DNA of 64,000 nt from UMGS1519 sp050951095 (lineage in GTDB: Bacteria; Actinomycetota; Coriobacteriia; Coriobacteriales; Eggerthellaceae), in assembly GCA_050951095.1 (NCBI GenBank), contig JBMNIQ010000006.1, positions 168,265-232,264 of the forward strand, written 5' to 3'. Positions 35,328 through 43,114 of this stretch are shown here, piece by piece (position 1 is the stretch's first letter; each line of letters begins with the position of its first letter). The position numbers and the translations under genes are program-made. The notes under the pieces are model-generated. The model did not search any database and was not told the DNA's origin. It saw only the letters and a program-made list of their open reading frames with translations.

Positions 35328-37295
35328 CTACACCGTCCTCAGTTCGATCTTCTGCTGCGTCCGCTCCTCGGCGTGCTTGAAGATTGCCAAGGCGTCCAGC
35401 TTGAGAGAGTCGTCGCTTCCGAAGACGCTGTCCATGACGAAGACACGACGAGGCAGCTCGTCGGCGATAGCCTGAAGCGCGTCGACTGTGAGGCCCGGTT
35501 TCATGCAGCAGATGAGGTCCCCTTCGGCCACCGAGTAGCACCCGTAGCCGGCGAACTCTGTCTCCTCGATTGGATAGGTGAGCTCGTAGCCCCACTTGAG
35601 CATCACCTCGAAAATGATGTCGAGGTCGGTGCGATCGGACTTCCTGCGGTCGATGAGAAGCTGTCCTTCTTTCGGATGCTCGATGCCCGAACTATCAAGC
35701 TTGAAACAGCGGAAACCGATATCGGGGAGCTGTGTCAATTTCTTCCCCAATTTGGGTTGCTTGTTATTCTCGGCTATTTCTTTTGCGATTTTGTCGCCAG
35801 CTTGGCGAAGGCGTTCTTCGCCAAGCTGGCAGAGATTCTCATATCCATTTCGTTTAGCAACAGAGCCATTAGGGAACGGCTCGGGCAGCTGAACAAGAAG
35901 AATCTTGCGGTTTCCTTCGTCCTCAGAGTTTTTCTCCATTACTCCTTGTCCAGTGGTGCCTGAACCGGAGAAGAAATCAAGGACGATATCATTTTCCTTA
36001 GTACAAAATGATACGAGGCTTTTTATCAGCGAGACAGGTTTTGAATAGTCAAAGAGTCCTTTCTCGGAAAATATAGAGGCCAGCGATTTGTTGGCGTTAT
36101 CGTTTGAATATTGATTGTCAGTGTATTCCAGCGTGGACAGCGGTTTTGTGCGTGGCGCAATGGCGACAAAGTACTCTTTTGAACCCGGCTTCCGTTCTTC
36201 GATAGCTGCATTCAAATACGTTTTTGTATAGATGCGTGGTCTGCCCCCACCTCTTTTCAGAACTACGAATCCATTAGCTAGGCCAAACTCAAATTTTTCC
36301 TTAGACCAACGCCATGCCCAATCTGCACGAGCATGGTCCCCGGCTTTACGAGCTTTGTAGGCCTCGTAATCACCACCGGGATAAAGCACTTCGCCCTCAA
36401 GTGTAATGGGATAATCAAGGGTCGCACTGTATTGCAAGCTGTCATAATCAAGACATTGATTCAGCTTGTATGGACCACGCTTGTCTACGAATTCATCACG
36501 GAATGAATAGTCCGATTCTCCAGTTTGGAGAGGTGGGTAAAAGCTAGGCTCAGATGTCCTGCTGACAAGAACTACGTAGTCGTGGTTCTTTGCCAATGCT
36601 TCGGATGACTTCCCGGCTTTCTTAGTTACGCGGGGAAAAATTGCGACGATATTATTCTGACCGAATAATTCGCACAACATCGAAAGCAAATTCGACAATT
36701 CATTGTCGTCAATGCTGATGGAGATAACTCCGTCACGCGTTAACAGCTCGCGCGCAAGTTTTAGCCTTGGATACATCATTGAGCACCAGTCCGAGTGAAA
36801 CCTACCGCTAGTTTCCGGATTGGACTGATTGGTCTGCCCAGTTTGCTCCTTGTAGTTTTCGATTGTGTCGCCGAACTTGTCTTTATAAACGAAATCGTGG
36901 CCAGTGTTGTAGGGCGGGTCAATGTAGATGAGCTTCACCTTGCCGTGGTAGGCGCGCTGCAAGAGTTTGAGTGTCTCTAAGTTGTCGCCCTCGATGTAGA
37001 TGTTGTTGGAATCGAACGATCTATCTTTTCCGCTGCGGCTTCGGCTCTTCTCTACAAGGGGACGAAGAGTTGCCGTCGTACTCGTTTGGCTTTGCCGGAT
37101 TGCGTTGGCCTTTCCAGGCCACGTGAAGGCATAGCGTTCGTCGCCCTCGTCGACTTCATCGCCCAACAATAGGCGCAGCTTGTCGAAATCGATGCCGCTC
37201 TCGCTGAAGGCCTCAGGCATAAGCTCTCTGAGCTGCTGCAGTCGGTCTTCCACCAGATTTTCCGACTCGAAGTCGGCTTTCTCTATCTCGGTCAT
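35328..37295 (-). CDS. mod: Type III DNA adenine methyltransferase Mod
   Basis: 655 residues with a TAGGAGG ribosome site. It is a beta-class N6-adenine methyltransferase: catalytic motif IV in LIYIDPPYNTGHDFVY (DPPYN at ~126-130) precedes the SAM-binding motif I in DIVLDFFSGSGTTGQGVM. The target recognition domain lies between them. It modifies one strand of an asymmetric site and supplies specificity to Res. The central TRD segment (about 35900-36600) is visibly AT-richer than the ends, consistent with domain swapping between Mod alleles. Confidence 0.96.
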   Translation of the reverse strand: MTEIEKADFESENLVEDRLQQLRELMPEAFSESGIDFDKLRLLLGDEVDEGDERYAFTWPGKANAIRQSQTSTTATLRPLVEKSRSRSGKDRSFDSNNIYIEGDNLETLKLLQRAYHGKVKLIYIDPPYNTGHDFVYKDKFGDTIENYKEQTGQTNQSNPETSGRFHSDWCSMMYPRLKLARELLTRDGVISISIDDNELSNLLSMLCELFGQNNIVAIFPRVTKKAGKSSEALAKNHDYVVLVSRTSEPSFYPPLQTGESDYSFRDEFVDKRGPYKLNQCLDYDSLQYSATLDYPITLEGEVLYPGGDYEAYKARKAGDHARADWAWRWSKEKFEFGLANGFVVLKRGGGRPRIYTKTYLNAAIEERKPGSKEYFVAIAPRTKPLSTLEYTDNQYSNDNANKSLASIFSEKGLFDYSKPVSLIKSLVSFCTKENDIVLDFFSGSGTTGQGVMEKNSEDEGNRKILLVQLPEPFPNGSVAKRNGYENLCQLGEERLRQAGDKIAKEIAENNKQPKLGKKLTQLPDIGFRCFKLDSSGIEHPKEGQLLIDRRKSDRTDLDIIFEVMLKWGYELTYPIEETEFAGYGCYSVAEGDLICCMKPGLTVDALQAIADELPRRVFVMDSVFGSDDSLKLDALAIFKHAEERTQQKIELRTV

Positions 37296-37306
37296 TTTCG
37301 GGCCTC

Positions 37307-38089
37307 CTAAACGCCTGCCTGGGTTTTTATGATATCGACTATACAGGGCATGGCCGCGATGAAGACATCGGTGCCTTTATCGCTTAGCCACTTCAGCAGC
37401 TTCTGTAGCTTAGACCCGCGTTTGTTCGAGTCCTTGTCTGCGAGATCCGCAATCATGCCTTTCAGCAGCGTTTTTTCGTCTTCGCTGAGGGAGCTTTCGG
37501 GAAGGGAGTCGATGCGCTCAATCGTGGCCGATATGCTTACGGTAACGTTTGTCTCGGCGCTTGCTCGCGATAACTGGGTCATGCTGACGCTAGCCTTCTG
37601 CGCCTCGGCGAGCTTGAGCTTCTGGTATTCCTCGTCCCTGTAGTAGCGCAGTTTCTCGATGCGAAGGCGTGTCTGATCGTCGGACGGTTCGCAGTCGGTG
37701 TACCACCAACCGCTGAGCCCGTCGACGTAATCGTCCAGGGTGTTTGCATAAATATGGTCGATGCGGTTATAGAGCTTCTCTAATTCATCGTTGCTCCAGC
37801 CCGCCCCGAGAGCATGCTCCAACTGTTGGATTGAGTCGGTGATGGCGCCCAGACCGTAGGGGTCGTAGGCTTTGCTATCTTGGACCTCGCGACGGGACAG
37901 GAGCTTTGCCCGCAACCGCCTGAGCCCGTTCGCGGATGCGTCGATTCGATCATTCTGAATGCGGTCTGCCGATGTGCCTTCGCTGCCCAAGTACTCATGA
38001 ATTTCGAGTGCGAGATTCGATATCTCGCACTCGTTGTCTTCGGCAAGGGCCCTGCCTACGCGTATCAGGTAGTCTTCAGTAGCGCCCAT
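37307..38089 (-). CDS. Unknown protein of the defence operon
   Basis: About 260 residues from the ATG at 38089 (MGATEDYLIRVGRALAEDNECEISNLALEI); an ATG at 38110 overlapping the previous stop is an alternative. No domain recognised. It is mostly helical. The final ~80 residues (NVTVSISATIERIDSLPESSLSEDEKTLLKGMIADLADK... and KWLSDKGTDVFIAAMPCIVDIIK) resemble a C-terminal module seen in small phage-defence-linked proteins, possibly for oligomerization or peripheral membrane contact. It is wedged between the DUF4391-like gene and mod, separated by 11 bases or fewer on each side, so it is a true component of the operon. Confidence 0.7.
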   Translation of the reverse strand: MGATEDYLIRVGRALAEDNECEISNLALEIHEYLGSEGTSADRIQNDRIDASANGLRRLRAKLLSRREVQDSKAYDPYGLGAITDSIQQLEHALGAGWSNDELEKLYNRIDHIYANTLDDYVDGLSGWWYTDCEPSDDQTRLRIEKLRYYRDEEYQKLKLAEAQKASVSMTQLSRASAETNVTVSISATIERIDSLPESSLSEDEKTLLKGMIADLADKDSNKRGSKLQKLLKWLSDKGTDVFIAAMPCIVDIIKTQAGV

Positions 38090-38090
38090 C

Positions 38091-38882
38091 TTATCTTTCA
38101 CTTCTCTCATCGGGCATCGCGCAAAGCTCTCGTATCTCTGCAAGCATGTGATTCTGCTGCCTTTCCAGCTTTTTCATCTGCATCCTAAGCGCGGCGGATT
38201 CGTTAGGGCTCACGTCTTTGCTCCGACGTTGCTCCGATAGAGCTTCCACCTTGCGCTGGCTCGCGTCGTAGTCGGCGATAAACGACAGCATCCGAGTGCG
38301 GTACTTGGGTTCGCAACGCGGATAAAAGCCGAGCGGAGGGATAGCCCGCGAGAGCCTCACGCACGATGCGATTGCCTCGATGTACGCAAGCAGGTCCTCC
38401 TGCGGCAGGCGGTCGAAGCCGAGTGCGCCCAGAAAGGGCTGGTAGAGCGCGTCGTCCGGATTGAAAAGGCCCGTCGACTCGATTTCATAGACCACGGTTG
38501 CGCCGCGCTCGGCAAGGCTCTTCCTCGTGAGGCCTACCGAGATGGCGACGTCGTCGCCGGCGTCCAGGAGGGTCACGGTAGGGTTCGGGAAGCATCCGTG
38601 CAGAAGGCGGGCTACCTCCGCCACGGCCTGCGAATCGTGCGCCATCTCGCACCGCAGGAAGATGACGCTCTGGACGTCGTAGTCCTCGTCCACCCTCGGA
38701 AGCACCTGCGCCGTGCCCTTCGCCACCGTGGCGAAGTGCTCCAGGCGGCGCATCTTGTCGAGCGTTTTCTGCTCGTGCTTGGTGAGCATCGCCCTGCTCG
38801 TCAGCACGGTCTTGGGTATGCGTCTGCCGCCGGCGTAGGCGGCATCGGGCAGTTGGAAAACATCTTCCCAGAATGCGCTCAT
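38091..38882 (-). CDS. DUF4391-like protein
   Basis: 263 residues from the ATG at 38882, which overlaps the helicase stop (ATGA). It begins MSAFWEDVFQLPDAAYAGGRRIPKTVL and matches the general pattern of DUF4391 proteins: an N-terminal P-x-x-x-x-x-x-x-I-P-K helix, a central alpha/beta core around SVIFLRCEMAHDSQAVAEVARLLHGCFPNPTVTLLDAGDDVAISVGLTRKS, and a long C-terminal helix (MQMKKLERQQNHMLAEI). DUF4391 genes typically sit between a helicase and a type III Mod/Res pair. Their function is unknown; a bridging or regulatory subunit is the simplest idea. Confidence 0.78.
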   Translation of the reverse strand: MSAFWEDVFQLPDAAYAGGRRIPKTVLTSRAMLTKHEQKTLDKMRRLEHFATVAKGTAQVLPRVDEDYDVQSVIFLRCEMAHDSQAVAEVARLLHGCFPNPTVTLLDAGDDVAISVGLTRKSLAERGATVVYEIESTGLFNPDDALYQPFLGALGFDRLPQEDLLAYIEAIASCVRLSRAIPPLGFYPRCEPKYRTRMLSFIADYDASQRKVEALSEQRRSKDVSPNESAALRMQMKKLERQQNHMLAEIRELCAMPDERSER

Positions 38883-41800
38883 CGGAGCACCACCAGGCTC
38901 ACGAGGGAGTAGTCGTCGAACCCGAGGGCCACGCCGCTGCCAACCTCGCCCAGGTCGAAGAGGGCGTCGATGCCGGCAGCCTCCTGCACGCCGGTGATCG
39001 CGGAGACCACTCCGTTCAAGAGCTCGGTGTATGTCCCCATGCGCGTGCCGTCCTTCGTCTCGCGGTTGAACTGGCGACACAGCTCTGCTATAGGCTCAGC
39101 CTGCCCCGAGCAGACGGCTCGCATCAGGTCGAGAGCCTCCTTCGGCTGGGTGTGCTTGCTCATCCGGCTGCCGTCGGCCGTGACGTAGACCACGTAATAT
39201 GGGAAGGCGGGGTTGGAGTCCTTCGGGTCGCGCGCCTCGTCGTTCTGCTTGAGGCAGAAGATCGCACCCGGCCGGACCTCTCCTCGGAGCTCGTCCGGTA
39301 TGCGCGTGACGGCGTGCAGGCCGATCGGGGAAGTCTCGAGGAGCCCGGGATGGTCCTTGTCGTAGCGCTGCAGCTCCACGCGGAAGTCGTCGAACGCGAA
39401 GTCGGTGATGGAGATACCGCCCGAGACGTCCTCGAGGTCGAGGACCTCGTCCCTGAGCTGCTCGAGCTGCTTGCGGCGGTATTTCAGGTCGTTCATCTCG
39501 CCGGCCGCCTTCGGCTCGAGGACGTTCTCCTCGCCGGTCGCGCTCGCGTCCATGAGTGCCATCCTGCCCTTCACCCTGCCCTCGAGCTGGATGTACTCGT
39601 CGAGGTCGATGTCGGGCCAGAAGTTGACCAGCTGTATCTGCTTGTTCCGGGAGCCGAGCCTGTCGATGCGGCCGAAGCGCTGGATGATCCGGACGGGGTT
39701 CCAGTGGATGTCGTAGTTCACGACGCAGTCGCAGTCCTGGAGGTTCTGGCCCTCGGAGATGCAGTCGGTGGCGAAGACCACATCGATCTCGCCGCGCTCG
39801 CGCTCGTCCTCGGGGAGCTCCTTCGACCTCGGGGAGAAGTGCGCGAGGACGTTCTCGAACGTCGCCCTGGGCAGCTTCAGGGAGTAGGTGCGGTTGACGT
39901 CTCCGTTCACCTCGGCGCACTCCAGCCCGAGGTCCCTCTTGAGCGGGCCGGCGAGCTGGTCGAACAGGTAGTCCGTCGTGTCGGAGAACGCGCTGAACAC
40001 GAGGACCTTCCGGTTGCCCTCGTTGTAGGGGTGCGCGACCTTGTCCGCAATGAAGCCGCGGAGCTTTGCGAGCTTCGCGTCGCGGTCCGGCGTCACCGAC
40101 TCGGCGTATCTCAGGAGCTGCCGCAGCTTCCCGATGTCGTAGTCGAGGTCCTGGGCGAGCCGCAGGGAGTCGACGTCGCGCAGGTCCACGTCGACCTTTC
40201 CGCCGGCGACGAACTCCTCCGCGTCGTCGTCATCGTCGAACTCCATGCTAACGCCCCGGGCGTCGTAGCCGACGCTTGCGCCGACGTTCTCGAGCCGGCT
40301 TCTCAGCTGAACGCAGCCGTCGAGGATCCGCCCGAGCGTGATGCGGAAGCTGTTCACGCTCGACTCCATGCGCTTCAGCACGTTCACTCGCATGAGGTTC
40401 GCCACTGCCGCGGTGCGGTGTACCTGGCTCTCGAAGTCCTTGCCCCACGTGTCGCCGTAGCGGGCCTCGTACTTCGCCCTCCTGTCGTGGCGGACGTAGG
40501 AGAGGACCTGGTACTGGGCGAACGTGAGCTGCGCGATTGTGTCGTTGAGCTCCGCTATCGGCGGGAGCTCGCCCTTGAGGTCGATGGGCGCCTGGAACGA
40601 CAGCGGGCGCCTCCTCGTGGGGAACGTCCCCGACGAGGCGCCGTAGTATTTCACGATGTGCTTGCGGGACCGCGCGATGGTCAGGACGTCGAGGAGCTTG
40701 AAGTAGTCGGCGTTCACCGCGTTCACGAAGCTCTCCGTGGTGCGCTCGGCGTCGTCGAGCTTGCTCCACTCGTTGAACCTCGCCTGGGCGACGCGCGTCA
40801 CCTGCGTTATCGACGGGATGCCGTCCGTCTCGGCGAGGTAGGCGTCGTCTCCCTCGGTGATGAGCTCGATCTGGTTGCGCAGGTCGAGGAGCTTGTTGTT
40901 CACCGGAGTGGCCGAAAGCATCAGCACTTTTGTGCGAACGCCGGCCTTGATGACGTCCTCGATGAGGCGGGTGTAGCGGTCTTTCTTGTCGGCGTCGGTG
41001 CTCTTGTTCCTGAAGTTGTGCGACTCGTCGATTACGAGGAGGTTGTAGTTTCCCCAACGAAGGTGACCGAGGTCGATGTCTCCGCTCATGCCGCGGTAGC
41101 GCGAGAGGTCCGTGTGGTTGAGCACGTCGTAGTCGAAGCGGTCGTCCGCGAGGGGGTTCCTGTCGTCGTTCGTGCGCGTCCAGAGCGTCCAGTTCTCGCG
41201 TAGGCGCTTCGGGCACAGCACGAGCACGCGGCCGTTTCTCTCCTCGTAGTACTTGATCACCGCGAGCGCCTCGTAGGTCTTGCCCAGGCCGACACTGTCC
41301 GCGATGATGCAGCCCTTGTACTTCTCGAGCTTGCGGATGGCCCCGACGACGGCGTCGCGCTGGAAGTCGTACAGCTTGTTCCAGATGACCGAGTCCTCGA
41401 ACTTGAGGCCCGGGGGTATGGTCTCGTCCTCTCCGTCCTCGAGGAAATCCCGGAACAGGTGGTACAGGGTGAGGAAGTACACGAACTCCGGCGGGTTCTC
41501 TCGGTAGAGCGTCTGGATCTGCTGGACCACCTGGTCGGTGACGTCCTCGACGAGGGCGTCATTTCCCCATACCGAATCGAACATCGCCTTAAGGCCGCTC
41601 GCCTCGCTGGTCGTCTGGAAGTGGCTCACGCCGGTTACCACGCCGGGCTTCCTCTCGTAGCCGAGCCCCTCGAGGGTGAAGGCGTTTGCGGCGCTGCCCA
41701 TGAACGCCTGGTCTTCGGAGGCTGGGTTCTCGACGTGGTAGCTGCCGCTGGTCGCTATCATGCCCCTCCGCTTCGCGGACTTGAAGGTCGCGCGCTCCCT

Positions 41801-42130
41801 CGCCCATTCGGCGCATTCGCGGGCCAGCGCTCGCTGGTTGAGGTTGTTGCGGAGCGTGAGTTCGAGCCCGGTTCCCCCGATGCCCTTCTCGCGCCCCCGC
41901 CGGTTCACAGTGAACTCGCGTGGCTCCTTTTCTGATTCCATCTGCTTCGCGAAGGTGGGCTCGTCGAAGATGAAGCGAAGCTCCTTCACTTTGGAAAGCT
42001 CTTCCTTCAGCTCCCCGTATGCGAAGACGGTGAAGTAGGACGCGATGATCGAGAGCTTCGCGCCTTCGTCGATGGAATCCTTGAGGGCGTCTCCCAGGCG
42101 CTGGCGCCCGGTGTTATCCAGAAACTCCAT
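38879..42130 (-). CDS. PLD-like nuclease fused to SNF2-type helicase
   Basis: 1083 residues. The N-terminus (~1-170) is phospholipase D-like: IASYFTVFAYGELKEEL and the second-half motif AFMGSAANAFTLEGLG. The first HKD lysine is not obvious (YHVEN), so it may be catalytically weak or a DNA-binding module. The SNF2/DEAD core has Walker A ADSVGLGKT (278-285), VLCPKRLRENW, DESH (368-371), SAT (406-408), then VLVFSAFSDTTDYL, QNLQDCDCVVNYDIHWNPVRIIQRFGRIDRLGS. It starts one base after the RHH gene stop region and overlaps the next gene. It probably remodels or translocates on DNA for the Mod-Res complex. Confidence 0.93.
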   Translation of the reverse strand: MEFLDNTGRQRLGDALKDSIDEGAKLSIIASYFTVFAYGELKEELSKVKELRFIFDEPTFAKQMESEKEPREFTVNRRGREKGIGGTGLELTLRNNLNQRALARECAEWARERATFKSAKRRGMIATSGSYHVENPASEDQAFMGSAANAFTLEGLGYERKPGVVTGVSHFQTTSEASGLKAMFDSVWGNDALVEDVTDQVVQQIQTLYRENPPEFVYFLTLYHLFRDFLEDGEDETIPPGLKFEDSVIWNKLYDFQRDAVVGAIRKLEKYKGCIIADSVGLGKTYEALAVIKYYEERNGRVLVLCPKRLRENWTLWTRTNDDRNPLADDRFDYDVLNHTDLSRYRGMSGDIDLGHLRWGNYNLLVIDESHNFRNKSTDADKKDRYTRLIEDVIKAGVRTKVLMLSATPVNNKLLDLRNQIELITEGDDAYLAETDGIPSITQVTRVAQARFNEWSKLDDAERTTESFVNAVNADYFKLLDVLTIARSRKHIVKYYGASSGTFPTRRRPLSFQAPIDLKGELPPIAELNDTIAQLTFAQYQVLSYVRHDRRAKYEARYGDTWGKDFESQVHRTAAVANLMRVNVLKRMESSVNSFRITLGRILDGCVQLRSRLENVGASVGYDARGVSMEFDDDDDAEEFVAGGKVDVDLRDVDSLRLAQDLDYDIGKLRQLLRYAESVTPDRDAKLAKLRGFIADKVAHPYNEGNRKVLVFSAFSDTTDYLFDQLAGPLKRDLGLECAEVNGDVNRTYSLKLPRATFENVLAHFSPRSKELPEDERERGEIDVVFATDCISEGQNLQDCDCVVNYDIHWNPVRIIQRFGRIDRLGSRNKQIQLVNFWPDIDLDEYIQLEGRVKGRMALMDASATGEENVLEPKAAGEMNDLKYRRKQLEQLRDEVLDLEDVSGGISITDFAFDDFRVELQRYDKDHPGLLETSPIGLHAVTRIPDELRGEVRPGAIFCLKQNDEARDPKDSNPAFPYYVVYVTADGSRMSKHTQPKEALDLMRAVCSGQAEPIAELCRQFNRETKDGTRMGTYTELLNGVVSAITGVQEAAGIDALFDLGEVGSGVALGFDDYSLVSLVVLR

Positions 42131-42334
42131 CTAGCCCCTCTTCACGAGCTCGTCGATCATGCACATGCGCGCGAAGGCGGAGAAGCTGATGCCCCTGAGC
42201 GCGGCGGTCTCGGCGGCGGCATCCTTGAGGTTGCGCGGGATGCGGATCGTTATCGTCGTCATGTCGCCGCCGACGAGGTGTTCCTGCTTTTCCGTCACGG
42301 TCGCGCCAGACTCAACAAGCTCCGAGTACTTCAT
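42131..42334 (-). CDS. Small ribbon-helix-helix protein at the head of the defence operon
   Basis: 67 residues, ATG at 42334 with GCGGAGGTAG upstream. The C-terminal 45 residues fit an RHH DNA-binding fold: a beta strand TTITIRIPRNLKDAAAETAALRGISFSAFARM, as in Arc/RelB/CopG-type repressors and antitoxins. It directly precedes the helicase gene and should be co-transcribed with it. It is probably an autoregulator that keeps the defence operon low, or an antitoxin-like controller. No small toxin gene is adjacent, which argues against a plain toxin-antitoxin pair. Confidence 0.75.
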   Translation of the reverse strand: MKYSELVESGATVTEKQEHLVGGDMTTITIRIPRNLKDAAAETAALRGISFSAFARMCMIDELVKRG

Positions 42335-42426
42335 GCGACTACCTCCGCTGCAGTAGGGGTTAAATACAAGTTGAATACAGTCTACCAGAGCGTTTTCTAT
42401 TCGTTCGAAACTCCGAATTCTTAAAA

Positions 42427-42444
42427 CAGCACATAATCGTGCTG
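42427..42444. promoter_or_regulatory. Fourth repressor operator, upstream of the mobilization genes
   Basis: CAGCAC-ATAATC-GTGCTG, extended to AAACAGCAC/GTGCTGTTT (42424-42447). It has the same 6-6-6 format as the three operators at the integrase promoter 18 kb away. A -10-like TAGAAT follows at 42452-42457 on the plus strand. It lies in the divergent region between the defence operon and the mobilization genes. Confidence 0.85.
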
Positions 42445-42480
42445 TTTATGGTAGAATCTGGGCTGTTAGCAAGCTACCTA

Positions 42481-42641
42481 TTGTGTGGCACAAACCGCCA
42501 CGCAATAGAGCTTGCAGCCTCATCCCGCGGGGACTTCCACCCGCCTCGAGCTGTTGAGGGCTCGAGGCGGCTCCGCGGGATTCGGCTGCAACGGCAGGGC
42601 GATGCCAGAGGTATCGCCCTGCCTGCGGGGGATGCCCCGCG
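42481..42641 (+). other. Candidate origin of transfer with stacked inverted repeats
   Basis: In order: TTGTGTGGC/GCCACGCAA (42481-42505, one mismatch); ATCCCGCGG (42522-42530) with CCGCGGGAT (42573-42581) enclosing CCGCCTCGAG/CTCGAGGCGG (42541-42570); GCAGGGCGAT (42594-42603) with ATCGCCCTGC (42613-42622); then GCGGGG/CCCCGC near 42625-42640. This gene-free hairpin array immediately precedes the MobC-like and relaxase genes, the usual site of oriT. The nick site cannot be named. Confidence 0.6.
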
Positions 42642-42689
42642 CCCCTGTAAGGCTCGCGCTTGCCGCGCGACTCATGCGAAGGAGCGTTC

Positions 42690-43105
42690 ATGAACGACAA
42701 GACCAGCTATATCCACGTGCGGGTGACTCCCCAAGAGAGGGAGAAGCTCGATGCGGTCGCCAGGCGCAGCCACATGACGGTCTCGCGCGTGACCCGCGCC
42801 CTGATCCAGCTGCCGGTCACCACGGTGCCGGCCGACGGCGATCTCAAGACGGTCGTGGTTCTCGACTCCGATTCGGTGCCCAGGATCGCGCGCGAGATGC
42901 GCCGCTGGGGCTACCACTACAACCAAGCGTGCCATGCCCTGAACTCGCTTGCCTACTACATGGTGCGCGGCAGAGGTCGATTACGGCGATTGCGTCGAAA
43001 GGCTCGACGTCATAGAGGAGAAGGTCGCGGATATGAACCGCGGGGTCGAGGGGCTGCGAGGCGACTTCTCCAAGATCTGCCGACTGCTACTACGCCGTTG
43101 TCTAG
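42690..43105 (+). CDS. mobC: MobC-like relaxosome accessory protein (frameshifted)
   Basis: The ATG at 42690 has AAGGAG upstream. Residues 1-50 are a ribbon-helix-helix domain (SYIHVRVTPQEREKLDAVARRSHMTVSRVTRALIQLPV). The MobC region follows: ARE-MRRWGYHYNQACHALNSLAYYM, the N-Q-(A/I)-(A/C)-x-x-(L/A)-N-x-(L/I) motif of the family. After a shift near 42975 the frame continues YGDCVERLDVIEEKVADMNR and RGDFSKIC, and after one more base it ends CYYAVV with TAG at 43103-43105. It opens the oriT strands for the relaxase, which starts 9 bases later. Confidence 0.72.
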
Positions 43106-43114
43106 GGCGTCGCC

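Noticed and set aside
42131..42334. Toxin-antitoxin antitoxin call for the RHH protein
   Set aside because: No adjacent small toxin; the next gene is the large helicase, so an operon regulator is more likely.
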